Source: Desulfobacteraceae bacterium (GTDB lineage: Bacteria; Desulfobacterota; Desulfobacteria; Desulfobacterales; UBA11574). Taken from it: 37,494 nucleotides of DNA. A program made the position numbers and the translations under genes. The DNA lies in assembly GCA_030604635.1 (NCBI GenBank), contig JAUVVL010000003.1, positions 1-37,494 of the forward strand. Direction: 5' to 3'. How positions within the stretch are numbered: position 1 is the stretch's first letter; every line of letters begins with the position of its first letter. The notes under the pieces are model-generated. The model worked only from the letters and a program-made list of their open reading frames with translations. It was not told the DNA's origin and did no database searches. Below, piece by piece: positions 26,361-34,411 of the stretch.

Positions 26361-27089
26361 TTATTTTTTGCCAAAAAGCTTATATTTTATCCATTTAAGA
26401 CCTAGCTTTAAAAGCGCTTCATCATCATTCTTTACGGCATCTAAAGTGCCGGAGTCTAAACTAAGGTCATCTAAGATTCCTTTTTCGAATATATGTGATC
26501 CGAACTTGTCAAGATCATAACATGCCATGTGAAAAATGAAACTTGCCTTGATATCAAGCTGACCCGGCGCAAGGCGATTCTTGAGGCTGATGATTTCCAT
26601 CAGCATGTCGTTCATTTGATTATAAATTCTAATCCCCTGATCTTCTACCCATTCTTCGACGGTCTGGATTTGCTCCTGTCTAAATCCTAAACAATGCGGT
26701 TCTTTTAACAGCATGTACTGCTCGATGATTTTGCCTGTTTCTCTGGATCGTGATGCAATTCGGACCAGGGGGTAAGCACGGCACGAAGACGGGCGGTCTT
26801 CATAAACACTGCATCCTGATGAGGTCACAAACGGGCATTTAAATTCACGAGCATAATCTGTTTTGAGTGTTATGATAGGAAGCCCGGATTCGGGACCTGT
26901 GTGCTGTGCGGTAAAACGCTCCAAAAAAAGACTCGACGTCATGCCCAGGTGATTTTTAAGGCGCAGTATATCGTAAGGCGTAAGACACTGGTTCAGATCT
27001 TTGCAGCATTCATTGAAACAGGGCACACGCTCCGAGCATGAAAACCTGAACGTATCGCTAAGAGAAAGGGGTATCATGTTGTTATCCAT
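26361..27089 (-). CDS. YkgJ-type cysteine-cluster protein (3)
   Basis: This 242-residue protein is a paralog of the gene at 21472. It has CSERVPCFNECC near residue 18, CPFVTSSGCSVYEDRPSSCRAYP near 86, and the same WVEDQGIRIYNQMND helix (compare WAQDQGAVVYNQMTL). The Cys set suggests a metal or Fe-S site; the function is unknown. AGGAAT lies before the ATG. It is directly upstream of the SDR gene on the same strand and probably co-transcribed. Confidence 0.86.
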   Translation of the reverse strand: MDNNMIPLSLSDTFRFSCSERVPCFNECCKDLNQCLTPYDILRLKNHLGMTSSLFLERFTAQHTGPESGLPIITLKTDYAREFKCPFVTSSGCSVYEDRPSSCRAYPLVRIASRSRETGKIIEQYMLLKEPHCLGFRQEQIQTVEEWVEDQGIRIYNQMNDMLMEIISLKNRLAPGQLDIKASFIFHMACYDLDKFGSHIFEKGILDDLSLDSGTLDAVKNDDEALLKLGLKWIKYKLFGKK

Positions 27090-27418
27090 ATAAACTATTC
27101 CTAATAAAAAAGAACCCTTGAATAATGCAATAGTAACATCTCAATAAGTTCTGGGGTATTAGCCGCGAAAGACTCGCCCACTGATAATAAAATGTAAAAT
27201 ATCTGAAACTCGCATGTAAGTGCGCCTAAAGAAAAAACAGTGGCCCACATTTATAATAATAATTGTTTAAACGCCACTTTTTTATATGTTTAAAAGATGG
27301 ATTATCTTTCGCTTTTTTTCTTAAGGCTTACTAACACGCTCAAACAGTCAGATCTTTTACATTTTATCACCAGTGGGATAAAACAATTTATTGAGAAGTT
27401 ACATGCAATAAAAGTGTT
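27090..27418. other. spacer with dispersed repeat
   Basis: No gene was found. It holds the second copy of the TTAYATTTTATCACCAGTGGG repeat (27357-27389), and beside it GCTTACTAACACGCTCAAACAGT, which resembles the sequence at 40-65. Confidence 0.5.
27357..27389 (+). repeat. short dispersed repeat, copy 2
   Basis: TTACATTTTATCACCAGTGGG, five bases, ACAATTT; this matches 18515-18547. It lies about 30 bases downstream of the yjbQ stop codon. Confidence 0.65.
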
Positions 27419-27853
27419 TTACCAGGCCGTTCCGGTGATGGTCACCTCAACGGTACGTGATCTTGGACGGTTATCATGGTTGATTGCTACAACCTGCTGC
27501 CAGGTTCCCAACTTCAGTCGCCTGTTTCTTACAGGCAGAACAACTGAAGGCCCAAGCAATGCAGCCTGAACATGGCTGTGTCCGTTGCCGTCATGCCAGG
27601 CCTTTTCATGTTCGTATTCCAGGTCGGGAGGGGCCAGCCTGTTTATGGCCCTTTTCAGGTCTTCCACGACTCCGGGTTCGAATTCAATGGTTGTAATCGA
27701 TCCGGTTGATCCGACCATCGTGGCACAAAGACTCCCGTTTCCAATATCAGATTTGCTGATCAATCGGTCGAGTTCTGACGTAATATCGCAAATATCCGGC
27801 CCGGTATTAAGTCTAACATCAATCGATTCGGATAATATTGATACGGATCTCAT
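27419..27853 (-). CDS. YjbQ / UPF0047 family protein
   Basis: This 144-residue protein belongs to UPF0047, annotated as secondary thiamine-phosphate synthase because family members can complement a thiE defect. The conserved core HEKAWHDGNGHSHVQAALLGPS supplies the clustered His/Asp residues of the putative active site, followed by the GTWQQVVAINHDNRPRSR strand. The physiological role in this family is unclear. GGAGGACAATT precedes the ATG. Confidence 0.93.
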   Translation of the reverse strand: MRSVSILSESIDVRLNTGPDICDITSELDRLISKSDIGNGSLCATMVGSTGSITTIEFEPGVVEDLKRAINRLAPPDLEYEHEKAWHDGNGHSHVQAALLGPSVVLPVRNRRLKLGTWQQVVAINHDNRPRSRTVEVTITGTAW

Positions 27854-27975
27854 AATTGTCCTCCATATAATCTGAAAGATCTATACTACACATCGGGGCT
27901 TATTTTAATTCCTTATATACCTTAAATACTTTAAACGATCTTATTTGCAGCTTTTTGATTTGTCACTAATGGAAA

Positions 27976-29958
27976 CTAAAGTAGATCTATCTCCCAGTTC
28001 CACAAGCCAGGCCTTTTTTTCAGCTTCACCTCTTTAGGCAACTCTTCCACAAGATGAACGAACAGACTGTATCCTTCCTTCTCAAGCTCATCCTGTTTGG
28101 CCTTTATGTCGAGTATCCAGTTGGGAAAGACCCAGTAGTCAGATCCAAATTTACTGGCCCAGGCTTTCTCGCCTTTTGGGCTGGCAAATGGCCTGTCTGT
28201 TTTCAGGTTTTCAGAAAGGGTGCGGGAAACACACAGAGGCCAGTAACCTGATATAACAATCCCCAGAGGCAGGGGACTCTGTTTCGGCAGCAGGAAATAA
28301 TCATCTCGACTAAGTTCCGGGCTGACAATAACCCCTTTAAAGCCCAGAGAAGCCAGAGTACTAATGGCCAGGACATTGGCTGTGTTGCAAAAAGGTCCTG
28401 CCCAGAAATTCAAGCCTTTTTTGACCGAAAAAAGGGCTATCTGCCATGGGGCGTTAAGTACGAAATTTCGGCCGCCATTATTGAGGACAAAATCAATATC
28501 CGCCTTGATTTTTTTTTCCGCTTCGGGCCAGATAACCGGTGGAAGCCACCACCAGAGTCCGGACACGAAGTTCCTGGACAACCCTTTTTGGGATTCGATC
28601 GGCAGCCAGAGCCCTGTCCGGTCGCGGGGTTTCGCCTTGCCAGGTTTACGGTAAACATGAAGATCAAAGACCGTTGCTCTTTTTCTTGACCTTTTTGGGA
28701 GCCTGGCATTAAACGCTGAAGGGGAAATTTTTAATCCTGGTGTTTTGATCAGCTCCTCTTCAAGTTTGGATAACATGTCTTCAAGTGACTTTTCAAGCCG
28801 GTCTGTTAGGAAAACCGGAACTCCTTTTGCAGGGCGTCTTTTTGAAGAAGGCTTCAGAAAAAAGCGCCCTCCTTTTGGTACGTATTTGCCGACCCTGTTG
28901 ATACCGTGCCATGACTCGTCTTCATATCCAAGGCGCAGGACGTCGCCCGGCAGCAGCTCCTCTCTGGGGATTAAATAAGGCTTTTGATTGGCACCCTTTA
29001 CTGTTCCGACCAGCAAGCCTGATCCGGTTTGAATGTCAAGCTTTACAGGATCCTGGGGCCTTTGGGGCAGAAAATTATAATGTGTGCCTGTACGGCCCAG
29101 GGCCCGAGAAAGGAGTTGCAGGGCCACCTTCTTCATCTTGGAATCGCTTCCATGGTCCCTTAAAATCTGGTAGGCCTTGACTGTATAGAAAACGTAATGG
29201 GGGCCTTTTTTGCGGCCTTCAATCTTCCAGGCTCGCACTTTGGGAATAGGCAGAAGGACCTTGACCAGAACATCCAGGCTAAGATCCTGGCAGGAAAAAA
29301 ATCGTTTGCTTTGTTCATTTTGTGTATAAACCCTGCGGCAGGGCTGGACGCATCTGCCCCTGAGTCCGCTTTTGCCGCCAAAATAACTGCTCCAGTAGCA
29401 CCTCCCGGAAACACCATAGCAAAGCGCACCGTGTATGAACACTTCCAGATCGAGGCCTTTCGGGCAGGCCAGGGCCAGGTCCTTGATCTCGTCTATGCTA
29501 AGTTCCCTGGGGACGACAATCCGATCGACTTTGATATTTTTTCGAACCAGTTTTAGGGCCGTTGCAAAACTTACATTAGACAGGGTCGATAAATGCAGCC
29601 CGCCTGAAAAACCGGTTTGTCCGGCCAGCTGCACAAGAGACAGATCCTGGATGATGAGGGCATCAGGTCGTACCCACCGCTTCAACTGTTCCAGAAGTCT
29701 ACCTGCCCTGTCAAGGTCGCCGGGCTTTAAAAAGGAATTCAAGGCCACATAAACTTTTATCCCCTTGTCATGGGCCAGAAGCGTTAACGGAACCAACTCT
29801 TCAACCGAGAAATTCTTGGCCTCCATGCGCGCTGAAAATTGTTTCAGACCGCAATATACGGCATCAGCCCCGGCTGCCAGGGCCGCCAGAAATGAAGCCT
29901 TGTTCCCGGCTGGTGCCAGAATGGAAGGGCGTGAAAGTGTTTCTGTCTCATTGCTCAT
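27976..29958 (-). CDS. U32 family peptidase-like protein
   Basis: The N-terminal half is a TIM-barrel-like U32 domain starting PSILAPAGNKASFLAALAAG. The U32 signature is near residue 175: EVFIHGALCYGVSGRCYWSS, followed by RGRCVQPCRR, giving four Cys that could hold an Fe-S cluster as in RlhA-type enzymes. The C-terminal 300 residues are less conserved. U32 proteins are now mainly linked to RNA hydroxylation (RlhA, TrhP) rather than proteolysis; which applies here cannot be said. The 660 residues agree with the long U32 forms. No strong Shine-Dalgarno precedes the ATG. Confidence 0.85.
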   Translation of the reverse strand: MSNETETLSRPSILAPAGNKASFLAALAAGADAVYCGLKQFSARMEAKNFSVEELVPLTLLAHDKGIKVYVALNSFLKPGDLDRAGRLLEQLKRWVRPDALIIQDLSLVQLAGQTGFSGGLHLSTLSNVSFATALKLVRKNIKVDRIVVPRELSIDEIKDLALACPKGLDLEVFIHGALCYGVSGRCYWSSYFGGKSGLRGRCVQPCRRVYTQNEQSKRFFSCQDLSLDVLVKVLLPIPKVRAWKIEGRKKGPHYVFYTVKAYQILRDHGSDSKMKKVALQLLSRALGRTGTHYNFLPQRPQDPVKLDIQTGSGLLVGTVKGANQKPYLIPREELLPGDVLRLGYEDESWHGINRVGKYVPKGGRFFLKPSSKRRPAKGVPVFLTDRLEKSLEDMLSKLEEELIKTPGLKISPSAFNARLPKRSRKRATVFDLHVYRKPGKAKPRDRTGLWLPIESQKGLSRNFVSGLWWWLPPVIWPEAEKKIKADIDFVLNNGGRNFVLNAPWQIALFSVKKGLNFWAGPFCNTANVLAISTLASLGFKGVIVSPELSRDDYFLLPKQSPLPLGIVISGYWPLCVSRTLSENLKTDRPFASPKGEKAWASKFGSDYWVFPNWILDIKAKQDELEKEGYSLFVHLVEELPKEVKLKKRPGLWNWEIDLL

Positions 29959-29997
29959 ATATTAAATTGGTTTCAGAAATCAACGTTGTCCGGGCGT

Positions 29998-30020
29998 AGA
30001 CTTTTTACGAAACCATCAAG
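29998..30020 (+). repeat. GACTTTTTACGA-family repeat, copy D
   Basis: AGACTTTTTACGAAACCATC followed by AAG is identical over 20 bases to the right end of the copy at 3950-3970. It lies between the U32 start and the stop of the next gene. Confidence 0.7.
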
Positions 30021-30030
30021 TTTTGTCTAA

Positions 30031-31413
30031 TTATATCTCTAACCATTCATCGGGAGGTTCTTCTTCCTCAATTTCAGCTTTCTTTTCTTTTTGAGGCTGA
30101 AGGATTTGCTTGGCGGACTTCTTTTCTTCAGGGGCTTCGAGGTCTACTTCGAGCTTTTCCTCGGCTTTGAGAAGGTCGGTTTCGGGCTTTTCTTCCTCGT
30201 CACGCAGTTGGGCAACGTGCTGCTTCTCCAGTTCAGCCTGCTTTATGGCGGCCGCGTGTTGATTTTGTAGCTTGGCGATCTTGGCTTCAAAGTGCTGGCG
30301 GGTTTTCTTGTGCGCCTGTCGTTCCTTGGTTAGCATATCTGATACCAACTGCGCCTCCTCGGTTGATCTATGTTTGAGCGCCTCAATTTCGGACTTCGTC
30401 TCGTTTTGGAGTTGAGCGATCTCTGAGGCGTACTTCATTTTGAGGGCTTGGAGGTCGTGCTTATGCTTTTCCTCCGTGGCGTGTAACTGGGTAAGGCTCT
30501 TCTTCTCCGCTTTACTGACAGCGCCCTGGAGCTTGGCGATCTTGGCTTCAAAGTGCTGGTGCGCCTGCTGCTGCTCCTCGGTCAATTTCTGTTCCAGCGC
30601 ATTGAGCGACTCCTGTGCTCTGTTGATCTCGTTATGCCTGGTTTGAACAAGAGCCGCAAGTTCCTTCTCTCGTTTCTGCCCCTTGCCTATTTCCCTTTTG
30701 AGCCAGTTCACCTCCTTGGCGAATTCTTTAAGCCTCTTATTGTCTGAGAGAATCTTGCGGTTACTATCGTGAAGTTTCTTTGTGAGACGGGTGATCTCTA
30801 AATCCTTCTTAACTGTCTGGTCATCCATGACATCTGTCTGAACCGGGACAGCAAGGTTCGCATTACCTTCGCTTTCTATTGTCTCATCAAGGAATTCAAA
30901 GATCGGGGCAAGTTCATCATCGGCAAGCTCTTCCAGGTTGATTGTATCTGCATCCTCGTTTACTTCGGCAGATGACCCTCCCAACCGGCCGGATACGTCC
31001 TCATTGTCCTCCGGTGGAAGCGGTCCTGTCCGGGATTCCAATCCAATAAGCTCATGGAGTTTGTGGAGGAGCTTTTTACGGGATAAGCTTTTCTTGTCCA
31101 GGTAAACGTCCGCGCGCATCTTCGTTTTTCCGTGCAAGGCAAAATCGCGCGGTGAGATCGTTGTCGTGGCGAGGATAATCGGTATTTTGTTCCCGACAGC
31201 TTTCCTGACTTTAGTGTAAAGCGTATAACCAAACTTGTCGGGGGAGTCGACAGCGATGAAAATGGCATTAGGTTTGAGTGCTTTTACCCTGTGGATATCG
31301 TTGGACCGGGGGTCTGCAACCTGAACTTCAAATCCGTACGCACCAAGAGAGCTTTTGAGGAGGGTTAAAAAAGCTATGTCATTATCGAAGACCAGAACGC
31401 GGCGGGATGCCAT
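30031..31413 (-). CDS. FrzS-like pseudo-receiver and coiled-coil protein
   Basis: Residues 1-120 form a CheY-like receiver (RRVLVFDNDIAFLTLLKSSL; acid residues D10 and D12). In an ungapped alignment to the usual DxMMPxxxGY region, IAVDSPDKFGY puts Ala54 at the phosphoacceptor position, and KP becomes KK. A 90-residue acidic linker follows, then a long coiled coil (about 215-430) with HFEAKIAKLQ repeated twice, and an acidic tail. As I recall it, the architecture and the AVD motif resemble Myxococcus xanthus FrzS, which localises to cell poles in type IV pilus motility. It is likely a phosphorylation-independent scaffold. AAGGAG lies seven bases before the ATG. It looks like a single-gene unit. 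Confidence 0.8.
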   Translation of the reverse strand: MASRRVLVFDNDIAFLTLLKSSLGAYGFEVQVADPRSNDIHRVKALKPNAIFIAVDSPDKFGYTLYTKVRKAVGNKIPIILATTTISPRDFALHGKTKMRADVYLDKKSLSRKKLLHKLHELIGLESRTGPLPPEDNEDVSGRLGGSSAEVNEDADTINLEELADDELAPIFEFLDETIESEGNANLAVPVQTDVMDDQTVKKDLEITRLTKKLHDSNRKILSDNKRLKEFAKEVNWLKREIGKGQKREKELAALVQTRHNEINRAQESLNALEQKLTEEQQQAHQHFEAKIAKLQGAVSKAEKKSLTQLHATEEKHKHDLQALKMKYASEIAQLQNETKSEIEALKHRSTEEAQLVSDMLTKERQAHKKTRQHFEAKIAKLQNQHAAAIKQAELEKQHVAQLRDEEEKPETDLLKAEEKLEVDLEAPEEKKSAKQILQPQKEKKAEIEEEEPPDEWLEI

Positions 31414-31658
31414 AGATATACTCCTTCCGGTCTAAGGCCTCAGTTAGTTTCAATATATTATTTTAAGGCAGATGCTAATATTTTTCTTTATTATTATTGA
31501 TACTTATTTAACCGTCCAAAAGCAAGTGGGAGACGAATTTTAAACGGACTGAAAAACCCAATAATAACATTAAATTAATGACATAGTAATTTCAGATTGT
31601 CAAAACTCTTGGTAACGTTCAAAAATTGCGGCATCAATTTTTACTTTTACAAACTACG

Positions 31659-31730
31659 TTTGATTGTTTCGTAAAAAGTCCAAAAATTCTCAAAGTCGCT
31701 CCCAAAAGACTTTTTACGTCACAATCAAGT
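31659..31730. repeat. GACTTTTTACG-family inverted-repeat element, copy E
   Basis: TTTGATTGTTTCGTAAAAAG plus TC (31659-31680) faces GACTTTTTACGTCACAATCA plus AG (31708-31729), imperfect inverted repeats of about 22 bases around a 27-base centre. Confidence 0.75.
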
Positions 31731-31739
31731 TTGATACCC

Positions 31740-31761
31740 ATGTAAAAAGTCCTTTTTACAT
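31740..31761. repeat. perfect 10-bp palindrome
   Basis: ATGTAAAAAG-TC-CTTTTTACAT. It shares the GTAAAAAGTC core with the neighbouring repeats and may be a collapsed copy of the same element. Confidence 0.65.
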
Positions 31762-31847
31762 GGATTAAGGAATTTAGGGATTAAGGAATTGCGAATTATT
31801 TAAAGACATTACGAATGCGTAAAATTGAATAATTCAGCAAGTTTTCA

Positions 31848-31871
31848 CTTTTTACGTCACAATCAAGTTTA
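31848..31871 (+). repeat. GACTTTTTACG-family end, copy F
   Basis: CACTTTTTACGTCACAATCA followed by AGTT repeats the right end of copy E; no matching left end was found nearby. Confidence 0.65.
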
Positions 31872-32046
31872 AAAGGAAATACTTTCTATATTTTAAAGAT
31901 GCCGTAACTTTTTAACGTTACCAAATTCTTAAAGTTATTTCCAGCAATTATAGGTAAAAAGATAAATTTTTGTTATTTAAGGGCTGGTCGATTCTATTCG
32001 ATATTACTATTTATCTGATCGGCTTTTTTGGGTGAGATACTCTTGT

Positions 32047-33465
32047 TTACCACCCCAGAGTCAAATATTTATGAATGGAATTGGCAGCCTCTCTGCCGGC
32101 ACCCATTGCCAAAATAACGGTGGCCGAACCGGTTACAATGTCACCGCCGGCCCAGACACCTTGCTTGCTGGTCTTTCCGGTTTCAGGTTCCGCTACGATA
32201 TAGCCCCATTTGTTTAGATTCAGCCCTTCAGTGGTTTTCGCCAGCAGAGGATTGGCCCCGGCGCCCACGGCAATAATGGCAAGATCGCACTCAAGCTCGA
32301 ATTCCGAGCCTTCTATGGGAACCGGACGGCGTCGCCCGGAATCATCAGGTTCACCAAGCTCCATCTTGAGTCCTTCCATACCGATGAGGCGTCCATTTTC
32401 GTCCCCGATGAATTTCATCGGGGCGGTAAGAAAATAGAATTCCACCCCTTCTTCTTCGGCATGGTGGACTTCCGCACCCCTTGCAGGCACCTCTGTTCTT
32501 GAACGTCGGTAAACAATAAGGGATTTTTCAGCACCAAGACGAATGGCGGTTCGGGCGGAATCCATGGCCACATTACCCGCACCGAGCGTAATCACCTTTT
32601 TACCTCTGACAATTGGCGTATCATACTCGGGGAAAAGATATGCTTTCATAAGATTGGTCCGGGTCAGATATTCATTGGCAGAGAATACGCTGATAAGGTT
32701 TTCGCCCGGGATTCTCAAAAAGGTGGGCAGACCGGCTCCGACACCTACAAAAACGGCATCAAAGCCCTCTTCAAAGAGTTCATCCACTGTTACAATCCGG
32801 CCCACCACCGCATTGCGCACAAGTTTTACACCAAGCCTTTCCAGGAAATTAACTTCAGAGAAGACGATTTCCTTTGGAAGCCTGAACTCTGGAATTCCGT
32901 ATACCAGGACTCCGCCTGGCTTGTGAAACGCTTCAAAAATCGTCACTTCATGGCCTTTAAGAATAAGATCTCCGGCAACGGTCAGCCCGGCCGGTCCGGA
33001 GCCGACAACAGCCACCTTCTTCCCGGTTGATTCCGCTTTGGGAGGCAATTCACCCTTGCCGTACATTCTCTCGTAGTCGGCAACAAACCGCTCAAGGTTG
33101 CCTACGGCAACAGGGTCATCTTTTTTACCAACGATACACTTGCCTTCACACTGTATTTCCTGGGGACATACCCTGCCGCAGACAGCAGGAAGCGCATTCG
33201 TTTCCCAAATCTTTCGGATGGATTCGGCAAACTTACCTTCAGCTATGAGCTTGACAAATCCGGGGATATCGACTTCCACAGGACAGTCAGTAATACAGAG
33301 CGGTTTTTTGCATTGCAGACATCTTTCCGCCTCTTTCATGGCCGCTTCCTGGCTGAGTCCAAATGGAACTTCGTCAAAGTTTCTGGCCCTGACAGCCGGT
33401 TCCTGTTCCGGCATTGGTTGCTTGGGTATTTTTTCTTTTTTAGGTTTTTTACCTGGTTCCGCCAT
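32047..33465 (-). CDS. nfnB: NfnB / glutamate synthase small-subunit-like flavoprotein
   Basis: This 472-residue protein has an N-terminal Cys-rich region (CLQCKKPLCITDC, then CGRVCPQEIQCEGKC) that binds two [4Fe-4S] clusters. It then has an FAD site (VAVVGSGPAGLTVAGDL) and an NADP(H)-binding Rossmann motif (VITLGAGNVAMDSARTA), closing with VWAGGDIVTGSATVILAMG. The same fold serves GltD-type glutamate synthase subunits, but pairing with nfnA points to NfnB, the NADP(H)- and ferredoxin-reacting subunit of the bifurcating transhydrogenase. The start at 33465 is preferred over the track start 33477 because GGAGG lies seven bases upstream. It is the last gene of fdhA-nfnA-nfnB. Confidence 0.9.
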   Translation of the reverse strand: MAEPGKKPKKEKIPKQPMPEQEPAVRARNFDEVPFGLSQEAAMKEAERCLQCKKPLCITDCPVEVDIPGFVKLIAEGKFAESIRKIWETNALPAVCGRVCPQEIQCEGKCIVGKKDDPVAVGNLERFVADYERMYGKGELPPKAESTGKKVAVVGSGPAGLTVAGDLILKGHEVTIFEAFHKPGGVLVYGIPEFRLPKEIVFSEVNFLERLGVKLVRNAVVGRIVTVDELFEEGFDAVFVGVGAGLPTFLRIPGENLISVFSANEYLTRTNLMKAYLFPEYDTPIVRGKKVITLGAGNVAMDSARTAIRLGAEKSLIVYRRSRTEVPARGAEVHHAEEEGVEFYFLTAPMKFIGDENGRLIGMEGLKMELGEPDDSGRRRPVPIEGSEFELECDLAIIAVGAGANPLLAKTTEGLNLNKWGYIVAEPETGKTSKQGVWAGGDIVTGSATVILAMGAGREAANSIHKYLTLGW

Positions 33466-33552
33466 AATATCCTCCATCCAAAAAGCGCCTAAAGTTACGA
33501 TTGCGTTTGATTCTTTAACCTTTTAACAACTTTTAACCTTAGGCACTACTTA

Positions 33553-34395
33553 TCAATTAATCCGACGCCAGTTTTTGCTCTCCCACTCATGCAAAGAACG
33601 GATCTCTTCATCTTGATAACCTTTTTGCCGGGTCAGGAGAATGTCCCAATCTACTTGATGACCGTCAAATTCAGGGCCATCAACACAAGCGAACTTTGTT
33701 GTACCACCAACTGATACCCGGCAGCAACCACACATGCCGGTACCATCTACCATTATGGAGTTAAGGTGAACTATTGTCTTAATACCTAAAGGCTTAGTCG
33801 CCTCTGAACAAGTTTTCATCATATAGGTACAGCCAATGGCAAAAACAAGATCTATCTTATCTCCTTCATCCACTATTTGATTAATCCGATCAGAGATCCA
33901 TCCTTGAGGGGCATGTGAACCATCACCTGTAGTTACTAAGAACTGATCGCTCACCTTGCGCAATTCATCTTCCCAATAAAGGAGATATTTGCTCCTTGCT
34001 TCGATAATTGTAATAACCTTGTTGCCTGCCTCCTTCATGGCCCGGGCAATTGGCATAATAGCAGCTATGCCATAACAACCACCGACACAGGCGAGCGTGC
34101 CGATTTTATCGATATGTGCCGGAATGCCGAGAGGTCCCACAACGCTCTCAATGGAATCTCCAGCATTTAATGTGGCAAAACGATGGGTTGTAGTCCCCAC
34201 CTCCATGAACACAATGGTGATAGAGCCCTCTTTACGATCCCAATCAGCAATCGTCAGCGGAATCTTTTCTCCTTTCTCGTCAAGAATAATAATAACAAAC
34301 TGACCGGGCTGGGCTTTTTTAGCTATACCCGATGCTGCAATTTTAACCAAATGTATATTTGGCGCTAACTCTTGCTTTACTAATATCTTAAACAA
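33553..34395 (-). CDS. nfnA: NfnA, NAD(H)-binding flavoprotein subunit
   Basis: This protein of the dihydroorotate dehydrogenase electron-transfer-subunit (PyrK-like) family has an FAD-binding barrel (GQFVIIILDEKGEKIPLTIAD), an NAD(H) domain (LACVGGCYGIAAIMPIARAM) and a C-terminal [2Fe-2S] cluster (GMCGCCRVSVGG and an FACVDGPEFDGH tail). In NfnAB it oxidises or reduces NADH and splits electrons at its FAD. The track start (34482) includes 29 unrelated residues; the start is TTG at 34393-34395, six bases after GGAGG, giving 280 residues. It begins 16 bases after fdhA. Confidence 0.92.
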   Translation of the reverse strand: MFKILVKQELAPNIHLVKIAASGIAKKAQPGQFVIIILDEKGEKIPLTIADWDRKEGSITIVFMEVGTTTHRFATLNAGDSIESVVGPLGIPAHIDKIGTLACVGGCYGIAAIMPIARAMKEAGNKVITIIEARSKYLLYWEDELRKVSDQFLVTTGDGSHAPQGWISDRINQIVDEGDKIDLVFAIGCTYMMKTCSEATKPLGIKTIVHLNSIMVDGTGMCGCCRVSVGGTTKFACVDGPEFDGHQVDWDILLTRQKGYQDEEIRSLHEWESKNWRRIN

Positions 34396-34411
34396 TTTGC
34401 ACCTCCAAATA

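Larger units (their letters stand above)
31414..32046. other. AT-rich, repeat-rich spacer
   Basis: 633 bases with no credible ORF. It holds an almost complete GACTTTTTACG inverted-repeat element (31659-31730), a perfect palindrome (31740-31761), a further end copy (31848-31871) and a direct repeat of GGATTAAGGAATT near 31760-31790. It separates the fdhA-nfnAB operon from the FrzS-like gene. Confidence 0.6.
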
